Notes: generated by a model from the letters alone, not told the origin. DNA of 64,000 nt from Streptococcus australis (GCF_015553625.1 NZ_JADNGY010000006.1:2288-66287), one strand, 5' to 3'. Numbered from the stretch's first letter, positions 15,836-25,616 are shown. A program made the numbers and translations.

Positions 15836-16861
15836 ATGCAGCGACAGGAATTGGAAAAACTGGGCTGGACGACCAGAGGTCTCAGCTACTTAGAAAAACA
15901 ACTGCAGTCTTGCGAAGATGAAGCAACAAGGCAAGACTCTTACCGCTCTGTCTTCGTCTTTGCCAGTCCTCTTTTCCAAGAGATGTGGCAGAGAGAACTG
16001 CAAGGGTTGACGGAAGGCCGTGCCCAGGCCCTCTTAAGAGGGGTCATGCACCTCTGTCTCATGCCACGGGATTTATCGGGAACCTGTGAGGAGACTGCCT
16101 TCTTACTGAAGCGGTTCTGGCCAGATTGCCCGCCTCATTCGTCTTTTTGGTCCTCTTTTTCAAGAGTGGTTCAAGTAGCATTTGCTCAGGATCCATTAGC
16201 CAGCAAAGCAGGAGATCAGCTCTTAAAACGACAGGTTCACCAGTTTCGCTATCTGCTCTCTGCCTACCAGGCCCAGTGGATTCGGGAGCATTATGCCAGA
16301 GCGGGGCAGACTGATGAAGAGGCGCTACAAGCTTACTTGCAGGAGACAAAAGGGATCAAAATCGATGCTTATGCAGCAGCTCGTCTCCATAATAAGGTCT
16401 ATGTGGATCAAGATGGCCAACTTGCTTTCCCATCTCGTGCTCAGGCCCAGTTGAATTTTAAGGTATTGCTCAACTTTTATACAGAGTATATCCTGGATCA
16501 GGGTGGCCAGTTTCTCAACGAAGTGGATCCGTATCAGATTTCTGAAAATGGCATTGTCAATGGAGCCAGTTTCAACTATGGCTTAGCCAAAGGCCATACC
16601 CATAAGGACTTGGATATCGATCCCGTTAAACCGTGGGATCCAGCTTTTCGCAAGAAGGTTCTCTATCAGCAAGGTGTTCGCTATCTAGCTCCGAAGAATG
16701 ATCGCAGTATTGAAGGCTACTGGAGTCGGAAGGGAACCTTTGCACAAGGAGGCAAGAGCTATAAGCAACAAGTAGCAAAGCGCGTGCGGAGTTTCCTCAG
16801 AGGCATCCCACGCTTACGCTGGCGACTTTTACTCAAGAATGGGCTCCATCGGATTTTATAG
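15836..16861 (+). CDS. DUF3114 family protein
   Basis: A 341-residue protein of the DUF3114 family, restricted mainly to streptococci; function unknown. I place the start at ATG 15836 because the AAGGAGGG site lies just upstream, whereas ATG 15818 overlaps that site. It is soluble, with no signal peptide, a basic C-terminus and a conserved-looking block GASFNYGLAKGHTHKDLDID near residue 245. It is divergent from the Mn regulator and convergent with tpx, so shared regulation with manganese is possible but unshown. Confidence 0.8.
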   Translation: MQRQELEKLGWTTRGLSYLEKQLQSCEDEATRQDSYRSVFVFASPLFQEMWQRELQGLTEGRAQALLRGVMHLCLMPRDLSGTCEETAFLLKRFWPDCPPHSSFWSSFSRVVQVAFAQDPLASKAGDQLLKRQVHQFRYLLSAYQAQWIREHYARAGQTDEEALQAYLQETKGIKIDAYAAARLHNKVYVDQDGQLAFPSRAQAQLNFKVLLNFYTEYILDQGGQFLNEVDPYQISENGIVNGASFNYGLAKGHTHKDLDIDPVKPWDPAFRKKVLYQQGVRYLAPKNDRSIEGYWSRKGTFAQGGKSYKQQVAKRVRSFLRGIPRLRWRLLLKNGLHRIL

Positions 16862-16938
16862 TAGTCCTCTTTCGGATTGAAGAAAAAGGCCTCTTAGAAA
16901 CTCACCTAAGGAAAGTCTCTGAACAGATTTTGTAGATA

Positions 16939-16972
16939 AAGTAAAAAGAGGTCCTAGACCTCTTTTTACTTT
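16939..16972. terminator. Bidirectional terminator between DUF3114 gene and tpx
   Basis: AAGTAAAAAGAGGTC and GACCTCTTTTTACTT form a long perfect stem with a CTA loop and A/T tracts on both sides, overlapping the tpx stop codon. It serves both convergent genes. Confidence 0.85.
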
Positions 16973-17465
16973 ATCCAAGTGCTTTGACGGCTTCGATTGC
17001 CGCGTCGTAATTGGGTTCGCTGTTGATGTTGTCTAGGTATTCGACGTAAGTGACCTTGTTGTCTGCATCTAGGACCAAGACAGCGCGTGCGAGCAAATGC
17101 CATTCATTGATCAAGAGGCCATAGGCTTTTCCGAAGGAATGGTCGAAGTAGTCTGAGATCATGATGGCATTTTCGATCCCTTCAGCAGCACACCATTTAC
17201 CTTGAGCGAAAGGAAGGTCGACAGAAACTGTCAAGACCACAGTGTCCTCCATGTCAGAGAGGGCCTGGTTGAAGTGACGTGTTTGAGTAGAACAGATACC
17301 TGTGTCAATGGATGGGATCACACTGAGGACTTTTTTCTTCCCAGCAAAATCAGCCAAAGATTTTTTCTCTAAGTTTGGTGTAGTCAGTGAAAAGTCATGA
17401 GCAGTATCGCCAACTTGAAGTTGAGATCCGGTAAAGGTAACAGGGTTTCCTAAAAATGTTGTCAT
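16971..17465 (-). CDS. tpx: Thiol peroxidase (Tpx / PsaD)
   Basis: A 164-residue atypical 2-Cys peroxiredoxin reducing H2O2 and alkyl hydroperoxides with thioredoxin. The peroxidatic Cys is in DTGICSTQT (about residue 58) and the resolving Cys in GKWCAAEG (about 92). The start is ATG 17465, with an AAAGGAGT site; the open frame extends 18 codons further without support. It is the last gene of the manganese transporter cluster, as in S. parasanguinis and S. pneumoniae, linking Mn uptake to peroxide defence. Confidence 0.95.
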   Translation of the reverse strand: MTTFLGNPVTFTGSQLQVGDTAHDFSLTTPNLEKKSLADFAGKKKVLSVIPSIDTGICSTQTRHFNQALSDMEDTVVLTVSVDLPFAQGKWCAAEGIENAIMISDYFDHSFGKAYGLLINEWHLLARAVLVLDADNKVTYVEYLDNINSEPNYDAAIEAVKALG

Positions 17466-17552
17466 AGCAAAGACTCCTTTTTTCTTTTCATTGTACATTA
17501 ATGAAGGGGGAAGAGCCACTGATTTGTTTGAGAATCTAATCAGTTTGGAATC

Positions 17553-18485
17553 TTATTTGTTCAAACCTTCTGCGATTTTCTCCAAATTCCATTTCATCAT
17601 GCTGTAGTAGCTGTCGCCTTCTTCGCCTTCTTTGGCGATCGAGTCAGTAAAGATCTTTGCAAAGATAGGGATATTGCTATCCTTAGACACAGTTTTCATA
17701 GGACGCTCATCGACACTGGATTCGACAAAGAGGGACGGTACTTTGGTTTGACGCAATTTCTCTAGCAGCGTTTTGATTTGTTCAGGTGTCCCTTCTTCTT
17801 CAGTGTTGATTTCCCAGATATAGGCAGATGGGACGCCGTAGGCTTTGGAGAAGTACTTGAAGCAACCCTCACTGGTTACGATCATCTTCTTCTCTGCTGG
17901 GATGTTATTGAATGCTTGCTTGGCTTCTTGATCCAGCTTGCTCAGTTTTTCAGTATAGGCTGCTAGATTTTTTTCGTAGAAGTCCTTATTTTTTGGATCT
18001 TTGGCGATCAATTGTTTAGCAATGTTTTTAGCATAGATGATCCCGTTTTCGAGATTGAGCCAAGCGTGAGGGTCTTCTTTTCCAGCTTGGTTTTGGCCTT
18101 CTAGGTAGATGACCTCTACGCCATCGCTGGCAGCGAAATAGTCCTTGTTTTCTACTTTATTAGCATTTTTGACCAACTTGGTAAACCAAGCATTGCCACC
18201 CGTTTCGAGGTTGATGCCGTTGTAGAAGATGAGGTCTGCTTGTGAAGTTTTTTTGACATCTTCTGGGAGTGGTTCGTATTCATGGGGATCTTGGCCGACA
18301 GGGACAATACTGTGTAGCTCGATTTTATCTCCAGCGATATTTTTTGTCATATCTGCGAGGATGGAGTTGGTGGTGACCACTTTCAATTTATCGGATGAGG
18401 ACTTGGAAGAAGAGTCTTTGCTACAAGCCAGTAAACCAAATAAGAGAGCCACAAAGAGGGCTAAGACGGAAGTTAGTTTTTTCAT
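17553..18485 (-). CDS. fimA: Manganese ABC transporter substrate-binding lipoprotein (FimA/PsaA/ScaA)
   Basis: A 310-residue cluster A-I metal-binding lipoprotein. The signal peptide ends in a lipobox LLAC (Cys at about 20), followed by a serine-rich linker. Four metal ligands are visible: His in DPHEYEP, His in DPHAWLN, Glu in TSEGCF and Asp in SSVDERP. The sequence closely resembles what I remember of S. parasanguinis FimA, a lipoprotein adhesin and virulence factor. The start is ATG 18485 after an AAGGAG-type site; the frame is open further upstream into fimB. It forms an operon with fimB and fimC. Confidence 0.95.
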   Translation of the reverse strand: MKKLTSVLALFVALLFGLLACSKDSSSKSSSDKLKVVTTNSILADMTKNIAGDKIELHSIVPVGQDPHEYEPLPEDVKKTSQADLIFYNGINLETGGNAWFTKLVKNANKVENKDYFAASDGVEVIYLEGQNQAGKEDPHAWLNLENGIIYAKNIAKQLIAKDPKNKDFYEKNLAAYTEKLSKLDQEAKQAFNNIPAEKKMIVTSEGCFKYFSKAYGVPSAYIWEINTEEEGTPEQIKTLLEKLRQTKVPSLFVESSVDERPMKTVSKDSNIPIFAKIFTDSIAKEGEEGDSYYSMMKWNLEKIAEGLNK

Positions 18486-18510
18486 TTTTTTCTCCTTTAT
18501 GAGATTAATC

Positions 18511-19350
18511 TTAGTACGAAGGGGAATGTCTGTTCTTTCTCTGCTTGGGAGCGATAAAGAAGCTAATGAGAAAGAAGACGGCAGAAGTGATGACAATACA
18601 AGATCCGACAGCGATGTTGAAGCTATAACCAATAAAAAGTCCTAGGATGGATGCAAGAGCACCTAATCCGGATGAAAGGAGCATCATGGACCAGAGGCTA
18701 TTGGCATAGAGATAGGCCGTCGCAGCAGGTGTGATGAGCATGGCGACGATGAGAATGGTCCCGACACTCTGCATAGCAGTGACAGAAACCAAGGTCAAGA
18801 GCACCATGAGAAGGTAGTGATAGACCTTGACCCGAACGCCCATGGATTGAGCGAGGACAGGGTCGAAGGAAGTAAGTAGCAAGGGTCGAAAGAGCAGGCA
18901 AATCGCCAGTAAGACAGCCACACCAATACCAATGGTCATCCACATATCCTGGTCTTGCACGGCCAAGATATTCCCAAAGAGGATGTGGAAGAGGTCAGTG
19001 GAACTTTTAGCGACTCCAATCAAGATGACCCCTAAGGCGAGGAAAGAAGAAAAGGTAATCCCAATCGCAGTGTCGCTCTTGATGATGGAGTTGCTCTTGA
19101 TATAGGTGATCAGGATGGAAGCTAAGAGGCCAAAGATGATGGCGCCAATAAAAAAGTTGATACCTAAGATAAAGGACAAAGCCACCCCTGGAAGGACTGC
19201 GTGCGAAATAGCGTCCCCCATGAGAGACAAGCCTCGCAGAATGATGAAACATCCGACCGCACCGGCGACGATCCCGATGGCAATAGCTGTAATGAGAGCG
19301 TTTTGGAGGAAATGAAATTGTTGTAATCCATCGATAAATTCTGCAATCAT
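18511..19350 (-). CDS. fimB: Manganese ABC transporter permease
   Basis: A 279-residue ABC-3 family permease with eight or nine membrane segments. The conserved [11 protein letters not shown] sequence (about residues 45-56) is the coupling segment characteristic of metal ABC-3 permeases. It overlaps the ATPase gene by four bases and is followed after 25 bp by the binding lipoprotein. Confidence 0.94.
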   Translation of the reverse strand: MIAEFIDGLQQFHFLQNALITAIAIGIVAGAVGCFIILRGLSLMGDAISHAVLPGVALSFILGINFFIGAIIFGLLASILITYIKSNSIIKSDTAIGITFSSFLALGVILIGVAKSSTDLFHILFGNILAVQDQDMWMTIGIGVAVLLAICLLFRPLLLTSFDPVLAQSMGVRVKVYHYLLMVLLTLVSVTAMQSVGTILIVAMLITPAATAYLYANSLWSMMLLSSGLGALASILGLFIGYSFNIAVGSCIVITSAVFFLISFFIAPKQRKNRHSPSY

Positions 19351-20069
19351 CTGATTTCACCTCCTATAAAGAGTTCATGCCCGTAGGCTGCATGCAGATT
19401 CTCTTTGGTAAAGGTTTCCTCTGTTTTCCCAAAAGCAATCAGTTTGCGATGAAGGAGGAGGACTTGGTCAAAGTAAGCTGGAACCTTGCTGAGATCGTGA
19501 TGGACGATCAGGATGGTCTTGCCTTCCTTTTTCAGGGTTTGGAGTGTCTGCATGATGATGTCCTCGCTAACAGAGTCAATTCCAGCGAAGGGCTCATCCA
19601 AAAAGATGACATCTGCTTCTTGGACCAAGCAGCGGGCGATTAGGACCCGTTGGAATTGCCCTCCCGAGAGTTGGCCAATCTGGCGATCCGCGAGATCAAG
19701 GAGATTGACAAGTTTTAAGGCATCTTCCACCTTTTGGAGATCCTCTTTGCTTTTTCGCTTGAAGATAGAAAGATGGGGGTAGAGGCCCAGTGAGACACAC
19801 TCTCGCACCGTGATGGGGAAGTGGAAATCAATAGCTGTCTTTTGTTCGACGTAGGCCACTCGTTGAAGAACTTGGTCGAGATCTTTTTGATCGAGTAGGA
19901 CTTTTCCCGAATGAGGGAGAAGTCCTAGCATAGCCTTGATCAAGGTTGATTTTCCAGCTCCGTTGGGTCCAAGAATTCCTAGGATGGTTGGACCCTGGAT
20001 GGTGAGAGAAAGATTCTCCAAGGCCAGTGTTTGCTGGTAAGCAACACTTAGATGTTCAATTTGAATCAT
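19347..20069 (-). CDS. fimC: Manganese ABC transporter ATP-binding protein
   Basis: A 240-residue ABC ATPase. Walker A is GPNGAGKST (about residue 35), the signature is LSGGQFQR (about 133) and Walker B is VIFLDEPF (about 153). It is the first gene of the fimCBA operon, reading away from pepO. The promoter region upstream holds the palindromic operator expected for Mn-dependent repression. Confidence 0.94.
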   Translation of the reverse strand: MIQIEHLSVAYQQTLALENLSLTIQGPTILGILGPNGAGKSTLIKAMLGLLPHSGKVLLDQKDLDQVLQRVAYVEQKTAIDFHFPITVRECVSLGLYPHLSIFKRKSKEDLQKVEDALKLVNLLDLADRQIGQLSGGQFQRVLIARCLVQEADVIFLDEPFAGIDSVSEDIIMQTLQTLKKEGKTILIVHHDLSKVPAYFDQVLLLHRKLIAFGKTEETFTKENLHAAYGHELFIGGEIR

Positions 20070-20103
20070 GATTTTTCTCCTTTACCATTAATATACATAA
20101 ATT

Positions 20104-20129
20104 AAAAAATTAAGTCAAGTTAATTTTTT
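20104..20129. promoter_or_regulatory. Candidate ScaR/MntR operator
   Basis: A perfect 10-bp inverted repeat, AAAAAATTAA-GTCAAG-TTAATTTTTT, between fimC and pepO. TTAA half-sites around a short centre are what is known for ScaR/PsaR-type operators of streptococcal Mn transporters. It lies about 35 bp from the fimC start. A regulator of the right family is encoded at 15042. Confidence 0.75.
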
Positions 20130-20218
20130 TAAATAATTTAGATTAACTCACTTGTAATCATTGAAAAATAGACCTATTTTTGATAAGGTTATTACAAAAG
20201 ATTGAAAGTGAGAAGATC

Positions 20219-22114
20219 ATGGTACGTTTACAAGATGATTTTTATGATTACGTCAACGGGAAATGGGCTGAGACAGCTGTGATTCCAGATGACAAACCGT
20301 CAACCGGTGGTTTTATGGACTTGATCCAAGAGATCGAAAACTTGATGTTGGATATTACCGGAAAATGGCAACGAGGAGAAGAGCTGCCAGAAGACAGTAT
20401 TCTCCAAAACTTTGTCAAATACCACAAGATGGTGGCAGATTTTGATGCGCGAGAAGCAGCTGGTGTGGCTCCAGCTATGCCCTTGATCAATGAAATCAAG
20501 GCCTTGTCTTCTTTTGAAGACTATACCAGTAAGTTGGGGACCTATGAGCTAGCTGGCAAACCAAATCTCATGCCATTTAGCGTGTCACCAGACTTTATGA
20601 ATGCCCAAATGAATGTCTTGTGGGGAGAGTCTCTTGCTCTCATCTTGCCAGATACGACCTACTATGAAGAAGGCAACGAAAAGGGTCCAGAATTGCTGGC
20701 TATCTGGCGCCAAATGATGGAAAAACTCTTACCTAAATTTGAATTCTCAGAGGAAGAAATCAAGGATATCCTGGATAAGGTCATTGCAGCGGACGCAGAA
20801 TTAGCCAAATATGTCTTGTCAAATGAAGAAAGATCAGAGTACAACAAACTCTACCATCCTTATGAGTGGGCAGATTTCAAGGCCTTGGTTCCAGAATTGC
20901 CACTCGATGCCTTCTTTACAGAAGTGATCGGACAAACACCAGATAAAATCATCGTGCCGGAAGAGCGTTTCTGGAAGGAATTCGCTCCAAAATACTACTC
21001 GGCAGCCAACTGGGAAACCATTCATGCCAAATTGAAACTCGGTGCAGCCTTAGATTGGACATCTTTCTTGACCGAAGAAATCCGTGTCCTGTCTGGTGAA
21101 TATGGACGGATCATCACGGGGATTCCAGAAGCTCGTCCGAAAGAAAAAGCCGCTTTGGCTTTGGCAGAAGGACCTTATAGCCAAGCACTTGGCCTTTGGT
21201 ATGCGGGCGAAAAATTCTCACCAGAAGCAAAAGCAGACGTAGAGCATAAAGTAGCGACCATGATTGACGTCTACAAGGAGCGCTTAGAAAAAGCAGACTG
21301 GCTCGCTCCTGAAACTCGTGAAAAAGCCATTGTCAAACTCAATGTCATTACACCGCATATTGGCTACCCTGAAAAATTACCAGAAACATACGCCAAAAAG
21401 ATTATCGACGAGAGCAAGACCTTGGTGGAAAATGCTCAAGCTCTCTATGAAATTTCCATTGCCCATACTTGGAGCAAGTGGAACCAACCAGTCGATCGGA
21501 GCGAATGGCACATGCCAGCTAATATGGTCAATGCTTACTATGATCCGCAACAAAACCAAATCGTCTTCCCAGCAGCGATTTTACAAGCACCTTTCTATGA
21601 CCTTCACCAATCATCATCAGCCAACTACGGCGGAATCGGTGCGGTCATTGCCCATGAAATCTCCCACGCCTTTGACACCAATGGAGCCTCCTTTGACGAG
21701 CACGGTAGCTTGAAAGACTGGTGGAAGCCAGAAGATTACGAAGCCTTTACCGCTCGTACTCAAAAAGTCATCGATCAGTTTGAAGGACAAGACTCATACG
21801 GTGCCAAGATCAACGGGAAATTGACCGTTTCTGAAAACGTAGCAGACCTCGGTGGTATCGCTGCAGCTCTTGAAGCCGCTAAGAAAGAGGAAGATTTCTC
21901 AGCAGAAGAATTCTTCACCAACTTTGCTCGCATCTGGCGCATGAAAGCCCGAACAGAGTACATGCAACTCCTCGCAAGTGTCGATGTCCACGCACCAGGA
22001 AAACTCCGCACCAATGTCCAATTACCAAACTTTGACGAATTCTTTGAAACCTTTGATGTCAAAGAAGGCGACGGCATGTGGCGCGCACCAGAAGACCGTG
22101 TGATTATTTGGTAA
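20219..22114 (+). CDS. pepO: Neprilysin-like endopeptidase O (M13)
   Basis: A 631-residue zinc metallopeptidase of family M13. The zinc motif is HEISH in IAHEISHAFDTNG (about residue 480), and the third ligand lies in ENVADLGG (about 540). The start is ATG 20219 (MVRLQDDFYDY). No signal peptide is seen, although PepO proteins of streptococci are often found at the surface. The gene is divergent from fimCBA, as in S. parasanguinis and S. gordonii, and may share the Mn-responsive intergenic region. Confidence 0.94.
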   Translation: MVRLQDDFYDYVNGKWAETAVIPDDKPSTGGFMDLIQEIENLMLDITGKWQRGEELPEDSILQNFVKYHKMVADFDAREAAGVAPAMPLINEIKALSSFEDYTSKLGTYELAGKPNLMPFSVSPDFMNAQMNVLWGESLALILPDTTYYEEGNEKGPELLAIWRQMMEKLLPKFEFSEEEIKDILDKVIAADAELAKYVLSNEERSEYNKLYHPYEWADFKALVPELPLDAFFTEVIGQTPDKIIVPEERFWKEFAPKYYSAANWETIHAKLKLGAALDWTSFLTEEIRVLSGEYGRIITGIPEARPKEKAALALAEGPYSQALGLWYAGEKFSPEAKADVEHKVATMIDVYKERLEKADWLAPETREKAIVKLNVITPHIGYPEKLPETYAKKIIDESKTLVENAQALYEISIAHTWSKWNQPVDRSEWHMPANMVNAYYDPQQNQIVFPAAILQAPFYDLHQSSSANYGGIGAVIAHEISHAFDTNGASFDEHGSLKDWWKPEDYEAFTARTQKVIDQFEGQDSYGAKINGKLTVSENVADLGGIAAALEAAKKEEDFSAEEFFTNFARIWRMKARTEYMQLLASVDVHAPGKLRTNVQLPNFDEFFETFDVKEGDGMWRAPEDRVIIW

Positions 22115-22196
22115 ATTAAGATAGGAGAGACGATTCGGTTTACCGAAACTTCCTGCAGAAAAATAGGAAATCAATGCCGCATTCCATGAATGCCAA

Positions 22197-22385
22197 TTGA
22201 TTTATCTTTTTTCAAAAGGAAGTAGTCTCGACTTCAGTTGAGTGATTGCTTGACTTTCTTGACCATGTGGGCCATGCTCACCAGGCAATCTCTCTTTTTC
22301 TCGACGCTTTTAGGGCGAGTTCAATTTTGTGATAGTGATTTATCATTTTTTCAAAGGAAGTAGTCTCGACTTCAGTTAGGCGATT
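22197..22385. repeat. Two ~50-bp direct repeats after pepO
   Basis: The segment around AAGTAGTCTCGACTTCAGTT occurs at 22197-22247 and again at 22336-22385, each preceded by GATTTATC and a T-run. The copies are 139 bp apart. The AGTCTCGACT centre is itself palindromic. There is no gene in 22115-22476; besides these repeats it holds only the terminator. Confidence 0.65.
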
Positions 22386-22418
22386 GATTGATTTTCTCGA
22401 TGCTCGTGAAAGAATAAG

Positions 22419-22469
22419 AAATCCCCAAAGCCAAGTTTCAATCTACTGAAACTAGCTTTGGGGATTTTT
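22419..22469. terminator. Bidirectional terminator between pepO and the activase gene
   Basis: AAATCCCCAAAGC and GCTTTGGGGATTT, with an inner TTTCA/TGAAA stem, form a long hairpin with T-rich flanks. Confidence 0.85.
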
Positions 22470-22476
22470 GAGTGGA

Positions 22477-23253
22477 TTAGAAATAACAGTGAATGTCATG
22501 ATCTAAAAAAACTTGCTGGTAGTCATATAAATCTTCTGGATGCAGGGCTTTTATTCCTTCCATTTCATAGCGACGTCCTAAAAGCTTGTATTTGTTTTCT
22601 CCAAACTGGTGAAATGGGAGAAGTTGTACTTCATCGATATCGAGAGAATTAAAAAGAGAAGCAAATTCTTCAGCATCATTTAAAGAGTCGTTGAAATTAG
22701 GGATGACTGGGATACGTAAAACGATTGTTTTGTTTTGAGCAAAGGCATAATGAATATTTTTAATAATCAGATGATTGTTGACTCCGACAACCTTCTTATG
22801 TTTAAGTGTATTGTAATGTTTAAGGTCTGTATAAATAAAATCAACATACTGAATGAGATCGACAAATTTCTCATGTTCAACAAAAGCTGTCGTTTCGATT
22901 GCAGTATGAAGTCCAACTTCTTTCGCAGCTTTTAAGATTGCTTTGGCAAATTCAAATTGAGCGAAGATTTCTCCACCAGACAGGGTAAGGCCACCACCAG
23001 ATTCTTCGTAGAAGTCAACGTCTTTTAAGACATCATCTATGATTTCTGTAACTGTTTTTTCTTCTCCTGTGATGGTTTCCTTTTTAGTAACAGCATCCAA
23101 CATTTTTTCAGGATTTGCACGCTGGGATTCAGGATTGGAGCACCATGGACAACGCAGGGGACATCCTTTTAGAAATACAGTAGTTCGGATTCCAGGGCCA
23201 TCATGGATACTAAAGTGTTGGATATTAAAGATTATGCCACGATTTTGTTCCAT
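22477..23253 (-). CDS. Glycyl-radical enzyme activating protein (radical SAM)
   Basis: A 258-residue radical SAM activase of the PflA/PflC family. The cluster motif CPLRCPWCSNPE (CxxxCxxC) is at about residues 31-42 and GGGLTLSGGE at about 85-94. It lacks the extra ferredoxin-like insertion seen in many activases of non-PFL glycyl radical enzymes; only a short linker with acidic residues is present at 43-75. It should install the glycyl radical on the enzyme encoded at 27380. It is divergent from the regulators. Similar loci in pneumococci are annotated pflE, but the target here is not true pyruvate formate-lyase. Confidence 0.88.
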   Translation of the reverse strand: MEQNRGIIFNIQHFSIHDGPGIRTTVFLKGCPLRCPWCSNPESQRANPEKMLDAVTKKETITGEEKTVTEIIDDVLKDVDFYEESGGGLTLSGGEIFAQFEFAKAILKAAKEVGLHTAIETTAFVEHEKFVDLIQYVDFIYTDLKHYNTLKHKKVVGVNNHLIIKNIHYAFAQNKTIVLRIPVIPNFNDSLNDAEEFASLFNSLDIDEVQLLPFHQFGENKYKLLGRRYEMEGIKALHPEDLYDYQQVFLDHDIHCYF

Positions 23254-23313
23254 ATTTTTGCTCTCCTATCAATCTAGTAAGTCCATTATACATTATTTAA
23301 GAAACTATTTCAA

Positions 23314-23325
23314 TTACGAACGAAA
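23314..23325. promoter_or_regulatory. Candidate regulator site TTACGAACGAAA
   Basis: TTACGAACGAAA lies in the divergent region between the activase and the DeoR gene. A near-identical TTACGAAAGAAA occurs at 27335-27346, in front of the glycyl radical enzyme gene. Both are followed by A/T-rich tracts containing AAAACAAAATAA on one strand. It is a possible DeoR-type operator. Confidence 0.35.
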
Positions 23326-23383
23326 GTTTATTTTGTTTTGAATTCACTCGAAAATTTGCTAAAATAGAGAAGAGGTAAAAACA

Positions 23384-24127
23384 ATGCAACGTTTAGATGA
23401 AATATTGAAATTAGTATCGGAATTTGAAAAGATTGATGTTAATAGCTTGTCTGAGAAATTACAAGTCTCTAAAGTGACCATTCGAAAGGATTTGGACAAG
23501 CTAGAATCCAAAGGATTATTGCATAGAGAACACGGCTATGCTGTTTTAAATAGTGGAGATGATATCAATGTTCGATTGTCCTTTCAATATGATACCAAGA
23601 AAAGAATAGCCAGGGAAGCTGCTAAATTAATTAAGGATAACGACACGGTTTTGATTGAATCGGGCTCTACATGTGCCTTGCTAGCAGAAGAAATTTGCCA
23701 AACAAAAAAGAATGTCAAGATTGTGACAAATTCTTACTTTATTGCAGATTATATTCAGGAATATGATTCTTGTAAAATCATCCTACTTGGTGGTGAATTT
23801 CAAAAAGAATCGAGAGTGACTGTAGGTCCGCTTTTGAAAGAATTAATCCGCTCGTTTAGAGTTCCCTTTGCTTTTGTAGGGGTAGACGGATATGATGACG
23901 AACTTGGCTTTACTGGGAAAGATATGATGAGAAGTGAAGTTGTTCAAGCTATGTCTGATGTTTCTAAAGAAGTGATTGTCTTAACAGATTCAAGTAAATT
24001 TGGGAAATGTGGAACTGTCAGACGATTTGCACTTTCACAAGTTTCGAGAGTCATAACAGATAAGAATATATCTCAAGAAGCGAAAGAAAAACTTGAGGAT
24101 TCGCAAACGATTTTAACCTTAGTATAA
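23384..24127 (+). CDS. DeoR-family transcriptional regulator
   Basis: A 247-residue sugar-phosphate-responsive regulator. The N-terminal HTH (about 5-57, VSKVTIRKDLDKLESKG) is followed by a DeoR C-terminal sensor domain with VLIESGSTCALLAEEI and the GVDGYDDELGFTGKD region. It begins the plus-strand gene cluster and is followed after 14 bp by a second regulator. It probably controls the PTS and glycyl-radical genes in response to a phosphorylated sugar intermediate. Confidence 0.88.
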   Translation: MQRLDEILKLVSEFEKIDVNSLSEKLQVSKVTIRKDLDKLESKGLLHREHGYAVLNSGDDINVRLSFQYDTKKRIAREAAKLIKDNDTVLIESGSTCALLAEEICQTKKNVKIVTNSYFIADYIQEYDSCKIILLGGEFQKESRVTVGPLLKELIRSFRVPFAFVGVDGYDDELGFTGKDMMRSEVVQAMSDVSKEVIVLTDSSKFGKCGTVRRFALSQVSRVITDKNISQEAKEKLEDSQTILTLV

Positions 24128-24141
24128 GAAGGAGAAGCCAA

Positions 24142-25113
24142 TTGAAAGATGAACGGAAAAAGTTACTTGCTAAATTAGCCTATCTATACTATGTTGAAGA
24201 CAAAAGTCAATCGCAAATCGCAGCAGAAACTGGAATCTACCGTACAACTGTCAGCAGAATGCTAGCAGAGGCCAAGAAAGAGGGCGTAGTAAAAATTGAA
24301 ATCGAAAACTTTGATACTCGCCTCTTCCATTTAGAAAATTATATCAAACAAAAATATGGCTTAAAAGCTATTGAGATTATACCGAATCTAGTTGATGAGC
24401 CTCGAGAAAGCCTTGAAAAGCGACTGGCGCAAGCAAGTGCGGTCATGCTTCGTAATTTGATTGAAGATGGAATGACAGTCGGATTTTCATGGGGCAAGTC
24501 TCTCAGATTAATGGTAGAACAAGTTGGAACGAAGCGCTTGGATGGTGTTCAGTTTTATCCCCTAGCTGGAGGTCCCAGTCATATTCATGCTCGCTACCAT
24601 GTCAATACGCTGATCTACAGTATGGCGAGTAAATTTCATGGGGAATGTCATTTTATAAACGCGAGTGTCATTCAAGAAAATTCTGAGGTGACGGAAGGCA
24701 TCTTATCTTCTAAGTATTTTGAGGACTTGAAAGCTAGTTGGCGTTGTTTGGATGTTGCGGCTGTAGGGATTGGTGGCTATGCAGATAGCAAGAATCCTCA
24801 GTGGTTTGATATGCTGACATCGAATGATTTTAAGAAATTGGAGTCAGAACATGCTGTAGGAGAAGTATGCTGTCGTTTCTTTGATCAAGAAGGTATCCCA
24901 GTTTATCCTGAATTACAGGAAAGAACAATATCAATCACATTAGAGGAATTGAGAAAGGTACCAAACACCATCTCTTTGGCCTACGGTGATCAGAAAGCAA
25001 AAGCAATTTTATCGGTTTTGAAAGCCAACTATATCAATCATTTAGTCACAGATGAAGCAACGATCTTAAAAGTCTTAGAATTAGATGGTGATCAGCAATT
25101 TACTAAAAAATAG
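24142..25113 (+). CDS. SorC-family transcriptional regulator
   Basis: A 323-residue protein. The N-terminal HTH (about 18-45, SQIAAETGIYRTTVSRMLAE) is followed by a SorC/DeoR-type sugar-binding domain with TVGFSWGKSL and AVGIGGYAD. The start is TTG 24142, seven bases after AAGGAG. Having both a DeoR and a SorC regulator next to one catabolic operon suggests two-input control. Confidence 0.87.
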   Translation: MKDERKKLLAKLAYLYYVEDKSQSQIAAETGIYRTTVSRMLAEAKKEGVVKIEIENFDTRLFHLENYIKQKYGLKAIEIIPNLVDEPRESLEKRLAQASAVMLRNLIEDGMTVGFSWGKSLRLMVEQVGTKRLDGVQFYPLAGGPSHIHARYHVNTLIYSMASKFHGECHFINASVIQENSEVTEGILSSKYFEDLKASWRCLDVAAVGIGGYADSKNPQWFDMLTSNDFKKLESEHAVGEVCCRFFDQEGIPVYPELQERTISITLEELRKVPNTISLAYGDQKAKAILSVLKANYINHLVTDEATILKVLELDGDQQFTKK

Positions 25114-25152
25114 GACAGCAAGGATGCAGTCCTTATTTTTTTTAGTTGAATA

Positions 25153-25164
25153 GCACAAATGTGC
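25153..25164. promoter_or_regulatory. Operator-like inverted repeat GCACA-N2-TGTGC, copy 1
   Basis: GCACAAATGTGC lies 38 bp upstream of the PTS promoter -35 box. The same inverted repeat with a different centre (GCACAGATGTGC) stands upstream of the glycyl radical enzyme promoter at 27255. Two copies at two promoters of the same locus suggest a binding site for one of the local regulators. Confidence 0.55.
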
Positions 25165-25201
25165 AAAAATCAAAAACAACAATCAAATGTTGCGGTTTTT
25201 A

Positions 25202-25230
25202 TTGACCGGCAAAAATATAAATGGTATATT
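25202..25230 (+). promoter_or_regulatory. Promoter of the PTS operon
   Basis: TTGACC, 17-bp spacer, TATATT. The predicted start is near 25237, which puts the cre-like sequence immediately at the transcription start. Confidence 0.6.
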
Positions 25231-25237
25231 GACAATA

Positions 25238-25252
25238 GAAAAAGCGCTTTCA
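25238..25252 (+). promoter_or_regulatory. Catabolite-responsive element (cre)
   Basis: GAAAAAGCGCTTTCA matches the CcpA site pattern centred on AGCGCT. It overlaps the predicted start, a position where CcpA represses, so the operon should be off in glucose. Confidence 0.6.
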
Positions 25253-25273
25253 GTAGATTGACAAAGGAGTGTA

Positions 25274-25603
25274 GTGCACATGGAAATAATTGTTGCAGAC
25301 CAAATTATTATGGGATTGATTTTAAATGCGGGTGATGCTAAACAGCATATTTACCAAGCTTTATCATATGCTAAGGAGGGCGATTTTACATCTTCTGAAG
25401 GCGAAATTGCAAAAGCAGATGCAGCATTGCTAGAAGCGCATAACCTGCAAACACAATTTTTAGCCCAGGAAGCAGGTGGGACAAAGACAGATATTACAGC
25501 TCTGTTTGTGCACTCACAAGATCACTTAATGACTTCAATCACAGAGATTAACTTGATTAAAGAAATGATTGACTTACGTAAAGAACTTTCAGCGAAACAA
25601 TAA
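25274..25603 (+). CDS. PTS lactose/cellobiose-family IIA component
   Basis: A 109-residue all-helical EIIA of the lactose/cellobiose family. The phosphorylated His is in LLEAHNLQTQ (about residue 56), and the C-terminal HSQDHLMTSITE segment is typical. GTG 25274 and ATG 25280 are both possible starts after AAGGAG. It is the first gene of the PTS operon. It passes phosphate from HPr to the IIB protein encoded next. Confidence 0.9.
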   Translation: MHMEIIVADQIIMGLILNAGDAKQHIYQALSYAKEGDFTSSEGEIAKADAALLEAHNLQTQFLAQEAGGTKTDITALFVHSQDHLMTSITEINLIKEMIDLRKELSAKQ

Positions 25604-25616
25604 GGAGGAAAAGAAG

